From: an uncultured Saprospiraceae bacterium
GTDB taxonomy: Bacteria > Bacteroidota > Bacteroidia > Chitinophagales > Saprospiraceae
Length of the DNA: 49,714 nt
Reading direction: 5' to 3'
Assembly: GCA_937929945.1 (NCBI GenBank)
Contig: CALFUK010000156.1
Coordinates: 1 to 49,714, forward strand
Below the pieces are notes generated by a model. It saw only the letters and a program-made list of their open reading frames with translations. It ran no database searches and was not told the origin of the DNA. Position numbers and translations under genes: made by a program. This document shows positions 27,527 through 37,400 of this stretch, piece by piece. The first letter of the stretch is position 1, and each line of letters begins with the position of its first letter.

Positions 27527-27553
27527 ATAATGTTCACTTTTGATGAACATTAT
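27527..27553. promoter_or_regulatory. Perfect inverted repeat in a divergent promoter region (operator candidate)
   Basis: ATAATGTTCA and TGAACATTAT form a 10-bp perfect inverted repeat around a seven-base spacer. It lies between the divergent deacetylase-like gene (start 27510, minus) and the outer-membrane protein gene (ATG 27593, plus). A minus-7-like box TAACTTTA at 27576-27583 is just downstream, placing the repeat near the minus-33 region of the plus-strand promoter. There is no T-run, so a terminator is unlikely. Confidence 0.5.
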
Positions 27554-27592
27554 AGACAGGAAATAATTAAATTCCTAACTTTAGCTACGTTC

Positions 27593-28375
27593 ATGTATAA
27601 GTACCTTATCATAATAGTCTGCAGTTGTTTTTCAATATCAGCATCAGCCCAGGTTGTCTTTCAGCCAAAACAGATTGAATATAATCTGAAAGGCGTGCTG
27701 TATGAGACGGAGACAGCTTATGATTTCAAGGTATATAACAGTGGTATATCGATTGGGATGTATTTTGGAGAGATAGAATCATACTATAACTCCAGCTACT
27801 TTTCGATAGAGCTTGCCACCATGAAAGATTTAAGAGAGCGACGACAGAATAAGAACCTTAATTTCTCGGGAGAAGGGCTATCATCTTCTTTTGTCTATGG
27901 TAAGCAGAACAGCATTTATATGTTTCGCTTTGGACAGGGTAAGAAAAAATACCTGACTGAGAAGGCCAAGCGAAAAGGACTGGCAGTGGGTCTCAGCTAT
28001 AACTATGGCCTGAGTCTGGTGCTCAAAAGACCCTATCATCTCAAAGTTGTGAATCCTGAAGGCATGGCAGAACTGCAGACTATCAGATACACGGAGGAGA
28101 ATCATGACCAATTTTTAAACTATAATTTGATTTTTGGAGGCGAAAATTACTTTACTGGATTTTGGTCGATCAGGCCTACCGTGGGAGCTCATGCTAAGAT
28201 CGGGGGTCATTTTGCTTTTGGAGCTTTCGATAAATCTATCAGAGCCGTCGAGATCGGGCTGATGGTCGATGCATTCCCCAGACGGCTCCCCATTTTAGTG
28301 GAGAGAGATGGAGTTCGCAATAAGTTTATCCACCTGAATCTATACCTGTCAGCCCAATTCGGCAAACGAAAATAA
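27593..28375 (+). CDS. Predicted outer-membrane beta-barrel protein, function unknown
   Basis: I start at the ATG at 27593 because it opens a signal peptide (MYKYLIIIVCSCFSISASAQ); the open frame extends back to 27530 without a better start. The mature protein of about 240 residues is rich in alternating aromatic/polar beta strands (SIGMYFGEIESYYNSSYFSIEL, in part; GLAVGLSYNYGLSLVLK; HLNLYLSAQFG at the end). This is the look of a small outer-membrane barrel. No specific family is recognised. Its control may be linked with the divergent cell-wall operon through the inverted repeat upstream. Confidence 0.7.
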   Translation: MYKYLIIIVCSCFSISASAQVVFQPKQIEYNLKGVLYETETAYDFKVYNSGISIGMYFGEIESYYNSSYFSIELATMKDLRERRQNKNLNFSGEGLSSSFVYGKQNSIYMFRFGQGKKKYLTEKAKRKGLAVGLSYNYGLSLVLKRPYHLKVVNPEGMAELQTIRYTEENHDQFLNYNLIFGGENYFTGFWSIRPTVGAHAKIGGHFAFGAFDKSIRAVEIGLMVDAFPRRLPILVERDGVRNKFIHLNLYLSAQFGKRK

Positions 28376-28422
28376 CTACAGATCCTGAACATAGTTCTAC
28401 TCCAACTGTCTACTAAATAGTA

Positions 28423-28430
28423 TATTTTTG
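28423..28430 (+). promoter_or_regulatory. Minus-7 box (TAnnTTTG) of lipA
   Basis: TATTTTTG matches the Bacteroidota minus-7 consensus and lies 17 bases upstream of the lipA start at 28448. No clear minus-33 TTG is seen. Confidence 0.4.
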
Positions 28431-28447
28431 CATCAAATACCGAAGTC

Positions 28448-29338
28448 TTGATCGAGTTACCAGTCGTACAGTCTAATATTGAGAATCCATCCAGCCCAAA
28501 GAGGCAGAAGCGTCCAGATTGGCTGAGGGTGAAGCTACCCATAGGAGAGGATTATAAGCGAGTCCGCAAGCTCGTCGATGAGTATGATCTGCATACGATC
28601 TGTCAGAGCGGCAGCTGTCCTAATATGGGCGAATGCTGGGGAGCAGGTACGGCTACCTTCATGATCTTGGGCAATGTCTGTACGAGGAGTTGCTCATTCT
28701 GCGCTGTGAAGACAGGCAGGCCACCAGAATATGATGAAGATGAGCCTTCCAGAGTGGCAGAGGCGATCAGGCTGATGCAGGTCAAACATGCCGTCATCAC
28801 TTCCGTCAATAGAGACGAACTAAAGGACAGAGGAGCAGAAATCTGGTACCAGACAGTCGTCCAAACTAAAGCGGCCAGCCCATCGACAACCATCGAGACG
28901 CTCATCCCCGATGTAAAAGCTAACTGGGATGCATTGGATCGAATGATCGAAGGAGGTCAAGAAGTCGTATCGCACAATATGGAGACGGTAGAGGCACTAT
29001 ATCGCAAGGTAAGACCTCAAGCTAAGTATGCCAGAAGTCTGGAACAAATCAAACGGACTAAAGCTGCAGGAAAGAGAACGAAGTCTGGCATTATGGTGGG
29101 TGTCGGAGAGACTGATGAGCAAGTCTTCAAAATAATGGATGATCTGGTAGCTCATGACTGTGATGTCCTGACCATCGGACAGTACTTACAGCCGACTAAA
29201 ATGCACCTGGCCGTGGAGACTTTTGTCCACCCCGATACCTTTGCGATGTATAAAGAGGTAGGCCTGGAGAAGGGCTTAGATTTTGTCGAAAGTGGTCCGC
29301 TGGTACGCTCATCCTATCATGCCGAAAGGCACTTATAG
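28448..29338 (+). CDS. lipA: Lipoyl synthase
   Basis: LipA is a radical-SAM enzyme that inserts two sulfur atoms into octanoyl groups on E2 and GcvH proteins. Both iron-sulfur cluster motifs are present: the auxiliary-cluster cysteines in [12 protein letters not shown] and the radical-SAM [56 protein letters not shown] and the C-terminal [11 protein letters not shown] with the conserved Ser are also there. The 296-residue length is normal. The start is a TTG at 28448, since no ATG precedes the conserved [10 protein letters not shown] segment in frame. The likely client in this window is the E2 at 478-1749. Confidence 0.96.
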   Translation: MIELPVVQSNIENPSSPKRQKRPDWLRVKLPIGEDYKRVRKLVDEYDLHTICQSGSCPNMGECWGAGTATFMILGNVCTRSCSFCAVKTGRPPEYDEDEPSRVAEAIRLMQVKHAVITSVNRDELKDRGAEIWYQTVVQTKAASPSTTIETLIPDVKANWDALDRMIEGGQEVVSHNMETVEALYRKVRPQAKYARSLEQIKRTKAAGKRTKSGIMVGVGETDEQVFKIMDDLVAHDCDVLTIGQYLQPTKMHLAVETFVHPDTFAMYKEVGLEKGLDFVESGPLVRSSYHAERHL

Positions 29339-29349
29339 ACTCAGGTCCG

Positions 29350-29676
29350 CTATATAATTTTCTTAGCTCGCAGCAGAAAATAGAGTCTGGCGATGGCCGT
29401 GAAGCTCATCATAATGATCCCAAACATAATCGTGATGCCCATCATCAATGTATAGACAGTCTGACCATCTAACACCGCCATGGTATCAAAGCCGGTGGCT
29501 ATCAATCCATAAAAGATATAGAGTATAGGCGCGTAGGTGAAGATCAGCGTGAATCGCATGAATGCCTTTACTTTTTGCCTTCCCAAGAGTTGAGGAATTG
29601 GAATTAATTGGATCAGAAAAAATAAGGCGAGTGGTGAAAAAAAGATGATCAGTACCTGCAGTTGCGCTTCACTCAT
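29350..29676 (-). CDS. Small integral membrane protein, unknown function
   Basis: This 108-residue protein has three hydrophobic segments (VLIIFFSPLALFFLIQLI; TLIFTYAPILYIFYGLIA; YTLMMGITIMFGIIMMSFTA) and a short basic C-terminus ending LRAKKII. There is no motif I recognise. It is convergent with lipA (stops 12 bases apart) and divergent from the heme lipoprotein gene. Coding is supported by clean membrane topology and positive-inside charge; function is unknown. Confidence 0.65.
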   Translation of the reverse strand: MSEAQLQVLIIFFSPLALFFLIQLIPIPQLLGRQKVKAFMRFTLIFTYAPILYIFYGLIATGFDTMAVLDGQTVYTLMMGITIMFGIIMMSFTAIARLYFLLRAKKII

Positions 29677-29802
29677 AAGGCTATTTATTTATAGAATTAA
29701 CTCCCAAGTAATACATTTATTTCTCTGCTTAGTTCATTGATTTTTAGACTTATATGAATCTCACCTCGATATGATAAAAATATATTAACTTGATATCATA
29801 AG

Positions 29803-29810
29803 TAATTTTG
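29803..29810 (+). promoter_or_regulatory. Minus-7 box (TAnnTTTG) giving a near-leaderless mRNA
   Basis: TAATTTTG matches the Bacteroidota minus-7 consensus and ends two bases before the ATG at 29813, so transcription would start at or inside the first codons. No convincing minus-33 TTG is present at the usual distance. Confidence 0.45.
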
Positions 29811-29812
29811 CA

Positions 29813-32800
29813 ATGAGAAAATATCTATCCCTGCTACTGGTTTTAGCTGGCTTGCTCTATCTGATCTGCATCCAAGCTTGCCAATCTGAAAAGACATTAT
29901 TTGATAAGGAATACCCAGATATCACGGTCAATCTTGACGAACAACGAGCCAAGCAAGTCGCGGATAAAATACGACAAGAAGTAGCAGTGACTCTCGCTGA
30001 TGATTTGAATTTGACACTGTGGGCGAGTGACTCCTTAGTGAATGACCCCATAGCCATCAGCATGGATCCGCAAGGCGGTGTCTACTACACACAAGGTAAT
30101 CGAATCGAAAATTCAGAGTTTGATATCAGAGGGCATCGAGACTGGATGACTCAGTCTATCTCTTGGGAGTCAGTGGAGGATCGAAGAGCCTTCATCAGGA
30201 AGACATTCACCGATGATAGTGAGCAGGCTCAGAAGCACCTGAAAGATCTTAATGAAGATGGAGTGCTCAACTGGAAAGACCTGACGATAGAGAAAGAAGA
30301 GGTCTGGAGAGTCTCAGACGAATCTGGCGATGGATATGCAGATCAAGCTAAACTCTACATAGCTGACTTTCATGAGGAAATATCGGACTTGGCGAATGGG
30401 GTAGAATATTTTGACAATGACGTCTACGTAGCTGTAGGCCCTGACCTATGGAAGACGACGGATGTGGATGATGATGGCATAGCTGATGAGGTGGAGAGCC
30501 TTGCTCACGGCTTCGCAGTACACATCGGCTTCGGTGCTCATGGCATGTCAGGAGTGACTGTCGGGCCTGACGGACGCATCTGGTGGGGCATCGGCGATAT
30601 CGGTATGAATGTCGTCGATAAAAGTGGCAAGCAGTGGAAATATCCGAACCAAGGGGTGATTGTCAGATGCGAGCCAGATGGGTCTAACTTTGAGGTCTTC
30701 TCTGCGGGACACAGAAATACGCACGAATTTGTGTTTGACGAATATGGGAATCTCTTCTCGGAGGATAATGATGGTGATCATCGTGGAGAAAGGGAGCGTC
30801 TCGTCTACATCGTCAATGGCAATGATAGTGGTTGGAGGATCAATTGGCAATTCGGAAAATACACTGATCCCGATAACAACTCCTATAAGGTGTGGATGGA
30901 TGAAAAAATGCACGTGCCGAGATGGGATGGCCAAGCTGCATACATCATCCCTCCGATCACAAACTACGTGAACGGGCCTACAGGTATGGTCTATAATCCG
31001 GGTACAGCTTTAGGTGATAAGTGGGCCAAGCATTTCTTCATTGCCGAATTCAGAGGAACGCCCGCCCGATCCCCCATACATGCTTTCACCATGAAGCCTA
31101 AAGGGGCCGGATTCGACTTGGATCAGACGCAGGAAGTGGTGAAAGGCTTATTGCCTACGGGCCTAGACTTTGGTCCAGAAGGTGCTCTGTACTTCGGAGA
31201 CTGGATCGACGGCTGGGGAGCAAAGCACGGCGGGAGGATATGGAAGCTGGACTCCAATGATGCAAGCCTATCACCGATCAGACAGCAGACGAAGAAGTTG
31301 ATCCAATTAGATTTTGGCACATTGGACAATGCTACTCTGATACAGCACATGTCCTTCCAAGATATGCGCGTCAGGATGAAAGCACAGTTTGAGCTAGCGA
31401 AGCGAGGTGACGAAGGATACGCCTCACTTAAGCGCACAGCGAATGAGGCCAATGATCAACTGCAGAAAATACATGCCATGTGGGGCATGGGCCAAATAGC
31501 CAGAAGTGACCAATCCAAAGCCAAAGATCTTGTCACCTTTCTTAATGACAGCGATCCCGAAATCGTAGCGCAAGCACTCAAGCTCATTGGTGACGCTTCT
31601 TATGACAAGGCTAAAGAAAAGATGCGCTCTCTCATCACAAGTGAGAATCCAAGAGTCAGCTTCTTCGCTACAGAGACAGCTGGAAAAATTAAAGACGCAG
31701 CTGCGGCAGACGATATCATCGCGATGCTGATAAGAAATAATGATGAAGATGTCTATCTGAGACATGCAGGTGCGCTGGCACTGTCACGAATCGGGGATGC
31801 CTCCAAGCTGAAAGCTCTTGCATCACATCAGAGCAGAGCGCTACGGACGGCAGCGGTGGTCGCCCTGAGACGGATGAGAAGTCCTGAGATAGCAGAATTT
31901 TTAGCTGATGAAGAAGAATACATTGTAGCCGAGGCGGCACGAGGGATTAATGACGACTGGTCGGTAGAAGAAGCCCTCCCACCACTTGCCGCCCTCTTAG
32001 GCGATGAGCGATTCACATTAGAACCGCTGATCAGAAGATCCATTAATGCTAATCTGAGGGTAGGGCAGACGGAGAATCTGGCTCGACTCATGGACTATGC
32101 GAATAATGCTGTAGCGCCGACTGATCTGCGCGCAGAGTCCATCGCAGCGGCAGGGACTTGGGCTAAGCCATCGGTCCTGGATAGAGTGGATGGGCGATAT
32201 AGAGGTGTGATAGAGCGTGATGATCGACAAGTGAAAGAGGCCTTTCGTGAAAATGCGAATCAATTCCTTTCTGATGCCGAAGCTGATGTCGTACTCGCAA
32301 GTCTAAAAGCGATGGAGAAACTGCGAGTAGCAGAAGCTGGAGATCAGATCTTCGGATTACTCCAGCAGCATCCTGAGAGTGATATCCGAGCTCAAGCCCT
32401 AAGATCGCTGCAGGCCATAAGCTATCCAGCTATGGATCAGGTCATGGATATAGCGCTCGCTGATAAAAGTAATACCGTGAGATCTGTAGCACTAGAGCTC
32501 ATACCAGAATCGACTATCACAGATGAAAAGGCAGTGCAGCTCTTCGAATCGATGATAGCAGAAGGCAGTATGAAAGAGCAGCAGGCGGCGCTTTCGGCCT
32601 TTGGGGCACTGCAGAGCGGAGTCGCGGTGCAGGCGCTCATGGGGTATTTTAATCAGGTGAAGTCTGGTGACTTACCCAGAGAAATACACTTGGATGTGAT
32701 CGAAGCAATGAGAGCTCAGGGAGACGAATCGCTATTGGCTGCTGTAGCAAAACATGAATCAACTTACGATAAAGAAGATTCGCTGGCGCCATACCAATAT

Positions 32801-33238
32801 GCCATGTTAGGAGGAGACAAAGGCAAAGGCAATGAAATATTCTATCGTAATGAGGCTGCGCAGTGTGTCAGATGTCATGCCATATTCGAATACGGAGGCA
32901 ATGCTGGTCCTGGCCTTCATGGACTAGCATCGCGGATGTCATCTACAGAAATACTAGAATCTCTGATCGAACCGAGCGCGACTATAGCTAAGGGCTATGG
33001 GGTGGTATCACTGGAGATGAAAGATGGAGAATCTACAGCTGGCGTTGTGGTAGATGAGACAGATCGTGACATCACAATCAAAATAGGTAAAGATGAGAAT
33101 AGAGTCATTGCTAAATCTGATGTGGCCGAGAGAGAAGATATCCCATCTAGTATGCCGGGTGTAAAGGACATACTATCGCAGATGGAGATTCGAGATTTGA
33201 TGGCCTTTCTGAGCTCACTGAAAGATGATGAGAGCTGA
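29813..33238 (+). CDS. Lipoprotein with propeller dehydrogenase domain, HEAT repeats and C-terminal cytochrome c
   Basis: The 1,141-residue protein begins with a lipoprotein signal (lipobox IQAC, Cys23). Residues about 50-490 form a sorbosone/PQQ-type beta-propeller of the kind found in PVC-type membrane-bound dehydrogenases (SAGHRNTHEFVFDEYGN, GLDFGPEGALYFGDWIDG). A long HEAT-like alpha-repeat region (about 510-1000) follows. The last part is a c-type heme domain with Cys1018-Val-Arg-Cys-His1022, then GPGLHGL and LIEPSATIAKGY. Acidic D-x-D/N-x-D-G-like loops (DLNEDGVLNWKD, DVDDDGIADE, DNDGDHRGE) suggest bound calcium. It is probably an envelope sugar or alcohol dehydrogenase passing electrons to the heme. 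The substrate is unknown. Confidence 0.88.
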   Translation: MRKYLSLLLVLAGLLYLICIQACQSEKTLFDKEYPDITVNLDEQRAKQVADKIRQEVAVTLADDLNLTLWASDSLVNDPIAISMDPQGGVYYTQGNRIENSEFDIRGHRDWMTQSISWESVEDRRAFIRKTFTDDSEQAQKHLKDLNEDGVLNWKDLTIEKEEVWRVSDESGDGYADQAKLYIADFHEEISDLANGVEYFDNDVYVAVGPDLWKTTDVDDDGIADEVESLAHGFAVHIGFGAHGMSGVTVGPDGRIWWGIGDIGMNVVDKSGKQWKYPNQGVIVRCEPDGSNFEVFSAGHRNTHEFVFDEYGNLFSEDNDGDHRGERERLVYIVNGNDSGWRINWQFGKYTDPDNNSYKVWMDEKMHVPRWDGQAAYIIPPITNYVNGPTGMVYNPGTALGDKWAKHFFIAEFRGTPARSPIHAFTMKPKGAGFDLDQTQEVVKGLLPTGLDFGPEGALYFGDWIDGWGAKHGGRIWKLDSNDASLSPIRQQTKKLIQLDFGTLDNATLIQHMSFQDMRVRMKAQFELAKRGDEGYASLKRTANEANDQLQKIHAMWGMGQIARSDQSKAKDLVTFLNDSDPEIVAQALKLIGDASYDKAKEKMRSLITSENPRVSFFATETAGKIKDAAAADDIIAMLIRNNDEDVYLRHAGALALSRIGDASKLKALASHQSRALRTAAVVALRRMRSPEIAEFLADEEEYIVAEAARGINDDWSVEEALPPLAALLGDERFTLEPLIRRSINANLRVGQTENLARLMDYANNAVAPTDLRAESIAAAGTWAKPSVLDRVDGRYRGVIERDDRQVKEAFRENANQFLSDAEADVVLASLKAMEKLRVAEAGDQIFGLLQQHPESDIRAQALRSLQAISYPAMDQVMDIALADKSNTVRSVALELIPESTITDEKAVQLFESMIAEGSMKEQQAALSAFGALQSGVAVQALMGYFNQVKSGDLPREIHLDVIEAMRAQGDESLLAAVAKHESTYDKEDSLAPYQYAMLGGDKGKGNEIFYRNEAAQCVRCHAIFEYGGNAGPGLHGLASRMSSTEILESLIEPSATIAKGYGVVSLEMKDGESTAGVVVDETDRDITIKIGKDENRVIAKSDVAEREDIPSSMPGVKDILSQMEIRDLMAFLSSLKDDES

Positions 33239-33345
33239 TTAAGGTAGATATAGTCGTTACTGATTATGGCACATATTAATCACTGGAAAATATGTCTTAA
33301 ATGTCGATATGTCATCCAGATCAAGCCTGGATGCAGGTAGATGAT

Positions 33346-33386
33346 CTGAGGTAGCATACCATAGGTAATATTAGCCTCAGGTTTTT
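33346..33386 (+). terminator. Probable terminator of the heme lipoprotein gene
   Basis: CTGAGG (33346-33351) pairs with CCTCAG (33375-33380), enclosing a smaller GGTA/TACC hairpin, and five T residues follow. A second hairpin CATCCAG/CTGGATG lies just upstream, around 33313-33333. The T-run overlaps the stop codon of the convergent mscS. Confidence 0.5.
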
Positions 33387-34266
33387 AATTGGCGGCATTG
33401 CTCGAAGCTTTTATTTTTGTCTGCTTACTCGTGATGTGATTGAAGACATGGCGGACCGTTTTTCTTCTGATTTGCCGCTGTAAGTCATAGTCCAGTCGCT
33501 TCAGCTTATACTGAAACTTGAGGTCCAAGGAGTCTTTCCTCATTTCTACGATCTTGATATTGTAAGCATCCGCCTCCAAAAATTCTTCAAAATCTCTGAG
33601 CGCCATGATCAGTTCATCTTCTAAGGACTGTATGTCATCCACCAGATTGATGTCGATCTGAAAGTCGATGCTCATGAGTCTAATATCACGCTTGGTATAA
33701 TTGATGATGTCATTTCCATAGACCTTAGAGTTAGGCATGATCAGTAAGTCATCGTCATCATTTAGTAGCTTTATTTTGAGCAGTTGTATTTCAGTGATTT
33801 TTCCTTTTTGGCCTGCGAGCTGGACATAGTCGTTGATTTCAAAATTTTTAGAAAAGCTAAAGTAAATACCTACTAAAAAGTCATTGATGTACTCCTTCAT
33901 GATGATGGAGATCGCCGCAGCGACGATACTCAATGAGGTAATCAGCGTCATCGGGTCTATGCCAAACATGCCAAACATAGCTACGATACCTCCAATGCCA
34001 ATCAGTACCTTGGCAATGTTGTTGATGCCAAACAGAAAGTTATCCTTAGAACTAGCACCGAGGCGATTTTTCTTACCATAAGAATAGCCCACAATCCGCC
34101 TGATCAGATCAATCGTGAGTACATAGATTAAGAAGCTAAATGATACCCGCAGGATATTGTGTCTGGAAGTCAAGTCATGAATGATCGGTACTGAATTAAG
34201 CAATAGGAGCAGTAAAATCAGCGCTACTAATTCTATTAATAGCCAGACTATTCTTGGTACTTTCAA
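33385..34266 (-). CDS. MscS-family mechanosensitive ion channel
   Basis: The 293-residue inner-membrane protein has membrane helices at about 7-28, 40-60 and 85-105, then the pore-lining helix of MscS channels (ITSLSIVAAAISIIMKEYINDFLVGI). It then has the beta domain (FEINDYVQLAGQKGKITEIQLLKIKL, then NSKVYGNDIINYTKRD) and a short C-terminal alpha/beta domain. Such channels open under membrane tension and release solutes on osmotic downshift. The start is a TTG at 34266. No closer ATG suits the first helix, and this TTG occupies the place of the ATG that opens each 94-bp repeat unit. The complete upstream region is one copy of that repeat. Confidence 0.88.
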   Translation of the reverse strand: MKVPRIVWLLIELVALILLLLLLNSVPIIHDLTSRHNILRVSFSFLIYVLTIDLIRRIVGYSYGKKNRLGASSKDNFLFGINNIAKVLIGIGGIVAMFGMFGIDPMTLITSLSIVAAAISIIMKEYINDFLVGIYFSFSKNFEINDYVQLAGQKGKITEIQLLKIKLLNDDDDLLIMPNSKVYGNDIINYTKRDIRLMSIDFQIDINLVDDIQSLEDELIMALRDFEEFLEADAYNIKIVEMRKDSLDLKFQYKLKRLDYDLQRQIRRKTVRHVFNHITSKQTKIKASSNAAN

Positions 34267-34360
34267 ATGTTTAAATTTTGGAACTGAATGCCTGTTAGCG
34301 AATAACTAAGTCCAATCATCTATTTAGGTGTCTTAATTATTTACGTCATAGACGTTTCAT
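34267..34360 (-). repeat. Dispersed copy of the 94-bp repeat in front of mscS
   Basis: Read on the minus strand, this segment begins ATGAAACGTCTATGACG and ends CCAAAATTTAAACAT. It aligns without gaps to the whole 94-bp unit at 4832-4925 with about 13 differences by hand. It is followed directly by TTGAAA, the start of the mscS gene, matching the ATGAAA that opens the next unit in the other array. The remaining intergenic sequence up to 34498 has an imperfect TGGCTCA/TGAGCCA pair (34365-34409) and nothing else recognised. Confidence 0.93.
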
Positions 34361-34498
34361 ATGGTGGCTCAAGATAAAGATATAGATTCACGTATCTGGA
34401 TGTGAGCCATCACATCTATTGTAAAGCTACTTTTTCATGATAAAGAACTTCGTTTAGTTGTATCAATAAAATATCTCAAGACCTAAGAGCTGGTCTGA

Positions 34499-37400
34499 TC
34501 AGATCGTCCCCTCATCGACGAGGTGGATGTCTAATCGGCTCTCATCAGTAGGCTTCTTTCGATTCAGTACCCGACGCTTAGCTAGATAGGCTAGCCAATA
34601 CATGACCGGTACGACAAAGAGAGTCAGGAATGTAGCGAAGATCAATCCATAGATCACCGTCCATGCCATAGGTCCCCAGAGTGCCGTATTGTCTCCACCG
34701 ATGAATACCTGTGGATCCAGATCAGTGATGAGCGATCTAAAATTAAAATTGAATCCGATGGCTAGGGGGATAAGCCCAAGGACCGTGGTGATAGCAGTCA
34801 AGAGCACAGGCCGGAGTCGAGTCGCGCCTCCTTTGATGATGCAGGCCTTGACATCTTCTTTTGCCATGTAGATCATGTCGCTGATGCCTTGATTCTCGCG
34901 CATGTTTTTTACTTGTAGATTAATGTAGTCGATGAGTACGATCGCATTATTCACCACGATACCGGCTAGGGCGATGATGCCCACTCCAGAGAAGACGACT
35001 GATATGGTCTTACCTGTGATGATGTACCCCAGCAGGACTCCAATGGTACTAAAGAGCACGGAGAGAATGATGATGAAAGGAGAGATCACCGAGTTAAACT
35101 GCCCGACGATAATGATGAAGATTAAAAAGATCGCGATCATAAAAGCAGAATTCAGGAAGGCAGCATCCGCAGCTTGTGATTCTTGCTCACCTGTGAATGC
35201 ATAGCTGTAGCCTCTTGGCATGGTAAAGCTTTCCATTCGCTCTCTGAGTTCTCCATTGATTTGATTCGCATTATAGCCTTCTAAGATATTAGAACTGACT
35301 GATATGACTCGACTTTGATTTTTTCGTTTGATGGAGCTGTAGGCTGCGGAGTATTCGAAGTCTGCCACGGTATTGATGGGGATCTGGACGAATCTGCCCT
35401 GCCGTGCCTGATCTCTGAAGGTGATCTTCTGGCTCAGCAGACTGTTGATGTCATTGCGGTATGCCTCATTGGATCGCAGCATGATGGCGTAGTCTTCTTC
35501 GCCGTCTTTATATTTTGATATCTCCTTACCGAAGACACTTGTCCTCAGGGAGCTGGCGATTTGTGCCGTAGAGAGGCCATAGCGTCTGGCCATCTGCCTG
35601 TCTACATGCACGAGTAGCTCTGGCTTGCCGATGACCACATCTGCTTTGAGTTCTTCGATGCCAGGTATGTCATTCTGATTGACGAATGTGATGAGGCGCT
35701 CGGAGAGAGCAGATAGTGTATCGATATCGTCACCTTTTAATTCGATGTTGATGGGGAGTCCGACTGGAGGTCCATCAGCGTCCTTATCGACCAGTACCTG
35801 CACTCCAGCGTAGCCCTGTACAGCATTCCTGATGTCCTCCATCACATTGAATGTATTCACCTCTCCACGATACTTAGAAGAGACGAAGGAGATGGTCAGT
35901 CGGGCTTTGTGCGGTGTATTACCTGGCTCGGGTGGCCGATTCGGATCAGCCGTGTCCTGCCCAATGGTGGTGAGGATATCTTCTACCACGCCACCATACT
36001 GCTCGACAGCGTCAGCTACATTTTTTTCTATTTGTAGTAAGATTTCATTAGTTGCTTCGATGTCTTTTCCGATGGGTAGGTCTACGAATACATTGACAAA
36101 GTTAGGATCTGCAGAAGGAAAAAATTCGATGGGTGGCGGATTTAGTTTGAGCAAGAAGATGGAGAAACCTAACAGGCCAAAGGTGCCAATGAAGATGATG
36201 TAAGGTCTGACGCCAGTCAAAATCAGCTTGATGAATCGATCATAAGCATTTTCTAATTTGGGTAAGGCTCGATTCTGAAATACGAAGGAAGCAGGGCGTA
36301 GAATGAAAAAATTAAGCAAAGTTAGAATGAGCGCTATGCCGATGACATTGCGAGCCCACTGGATGTCCAATAGGTGCATGGCTACGGCGAGACATAGCAT
36401 GATGAGAGCACCGATCAGTACATTGAACATTTTTCTGCGCTTCAGTGATTTAGTCTCTGCTCTCTGATCTATCTTCATGAATCTCGAAGTGAAGACAGGA
36501 TTGATGACGAGGGCTACGAAGAGGGAAGAGGTCAGTACACAGATCAGAGTGATCGGAAAGTACTTCATGAACATCCCCATGATGCCTGGCCAAAATGCCA
36601 GTGGTACGAAGGCAGCCAGCGTCGTGGCAGTAGAGGCAATGATGGGCATGGCTATTTCACCGGCGCCATACTTAGCTGCCTGTCTGCCATCATAGCCAAG
36701 CGACATATAGCGATAGATATTTTCTACCGTGACTATGGCATTATCCACGAGGAGGCCGAGAGCTAATATCAGGCTGAAGAGGGTCACAATATTCAGACTG
36801 ATATCGAAGAGATAGAGGAATAATATGCCTATCAACATGGATAAAGGGATGGCGATACCGACGAAAATGGCATTTCTCAAGCCTAAGAAAAATAGGAGAA
36901 CTAAGGTGACTAAGATCACACCAGAGATAATGCTGTTCTCGAGATTGGCGACTTCATCCCGCGTCGAGATGGAGAGATCATTAAATTTTGATATCTTTAG
37001 TTCTTCTGGAAGGGAAGGCTTTAAATCTTCCAGTAGCTGATTGATTTTGTCAGCAGCAGAGAGTAGATTTTGACCGTCTCTCTTCAGTACTTCTAGTGAG
37101 ATGACAGGCAGTCCATTAGCTCTAGCATAGCTAGCCCTATCTTCGAATCCATATGTCACAGTGGCTATATCACGGAGGTAGATGGGTTTTTCTAATTCAC
37201 TTCTGATGATGATGTTCTTGATTTCATCTATTTCAGTGAATTGGCCCAGTACCCTTACTGATCTTCTAAAATCATTATTGACCAGCTCGCCCGCACTCAT
37301 AGACATATTCTCCATGGAGATGGCTTGCTCTATATCCATAAAGGAGAGCTTGAAGCTTTCCATTTTGCGGAGGTCCACATCGATTCTCACTTCTCGCTCC

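Noticed and set aside
35832-36203. Plus-strand ORFs across the RND permease gene
   Set aside because: The RND frame on the other strand is fully conserved along its length; these frames have no recognisable domain.
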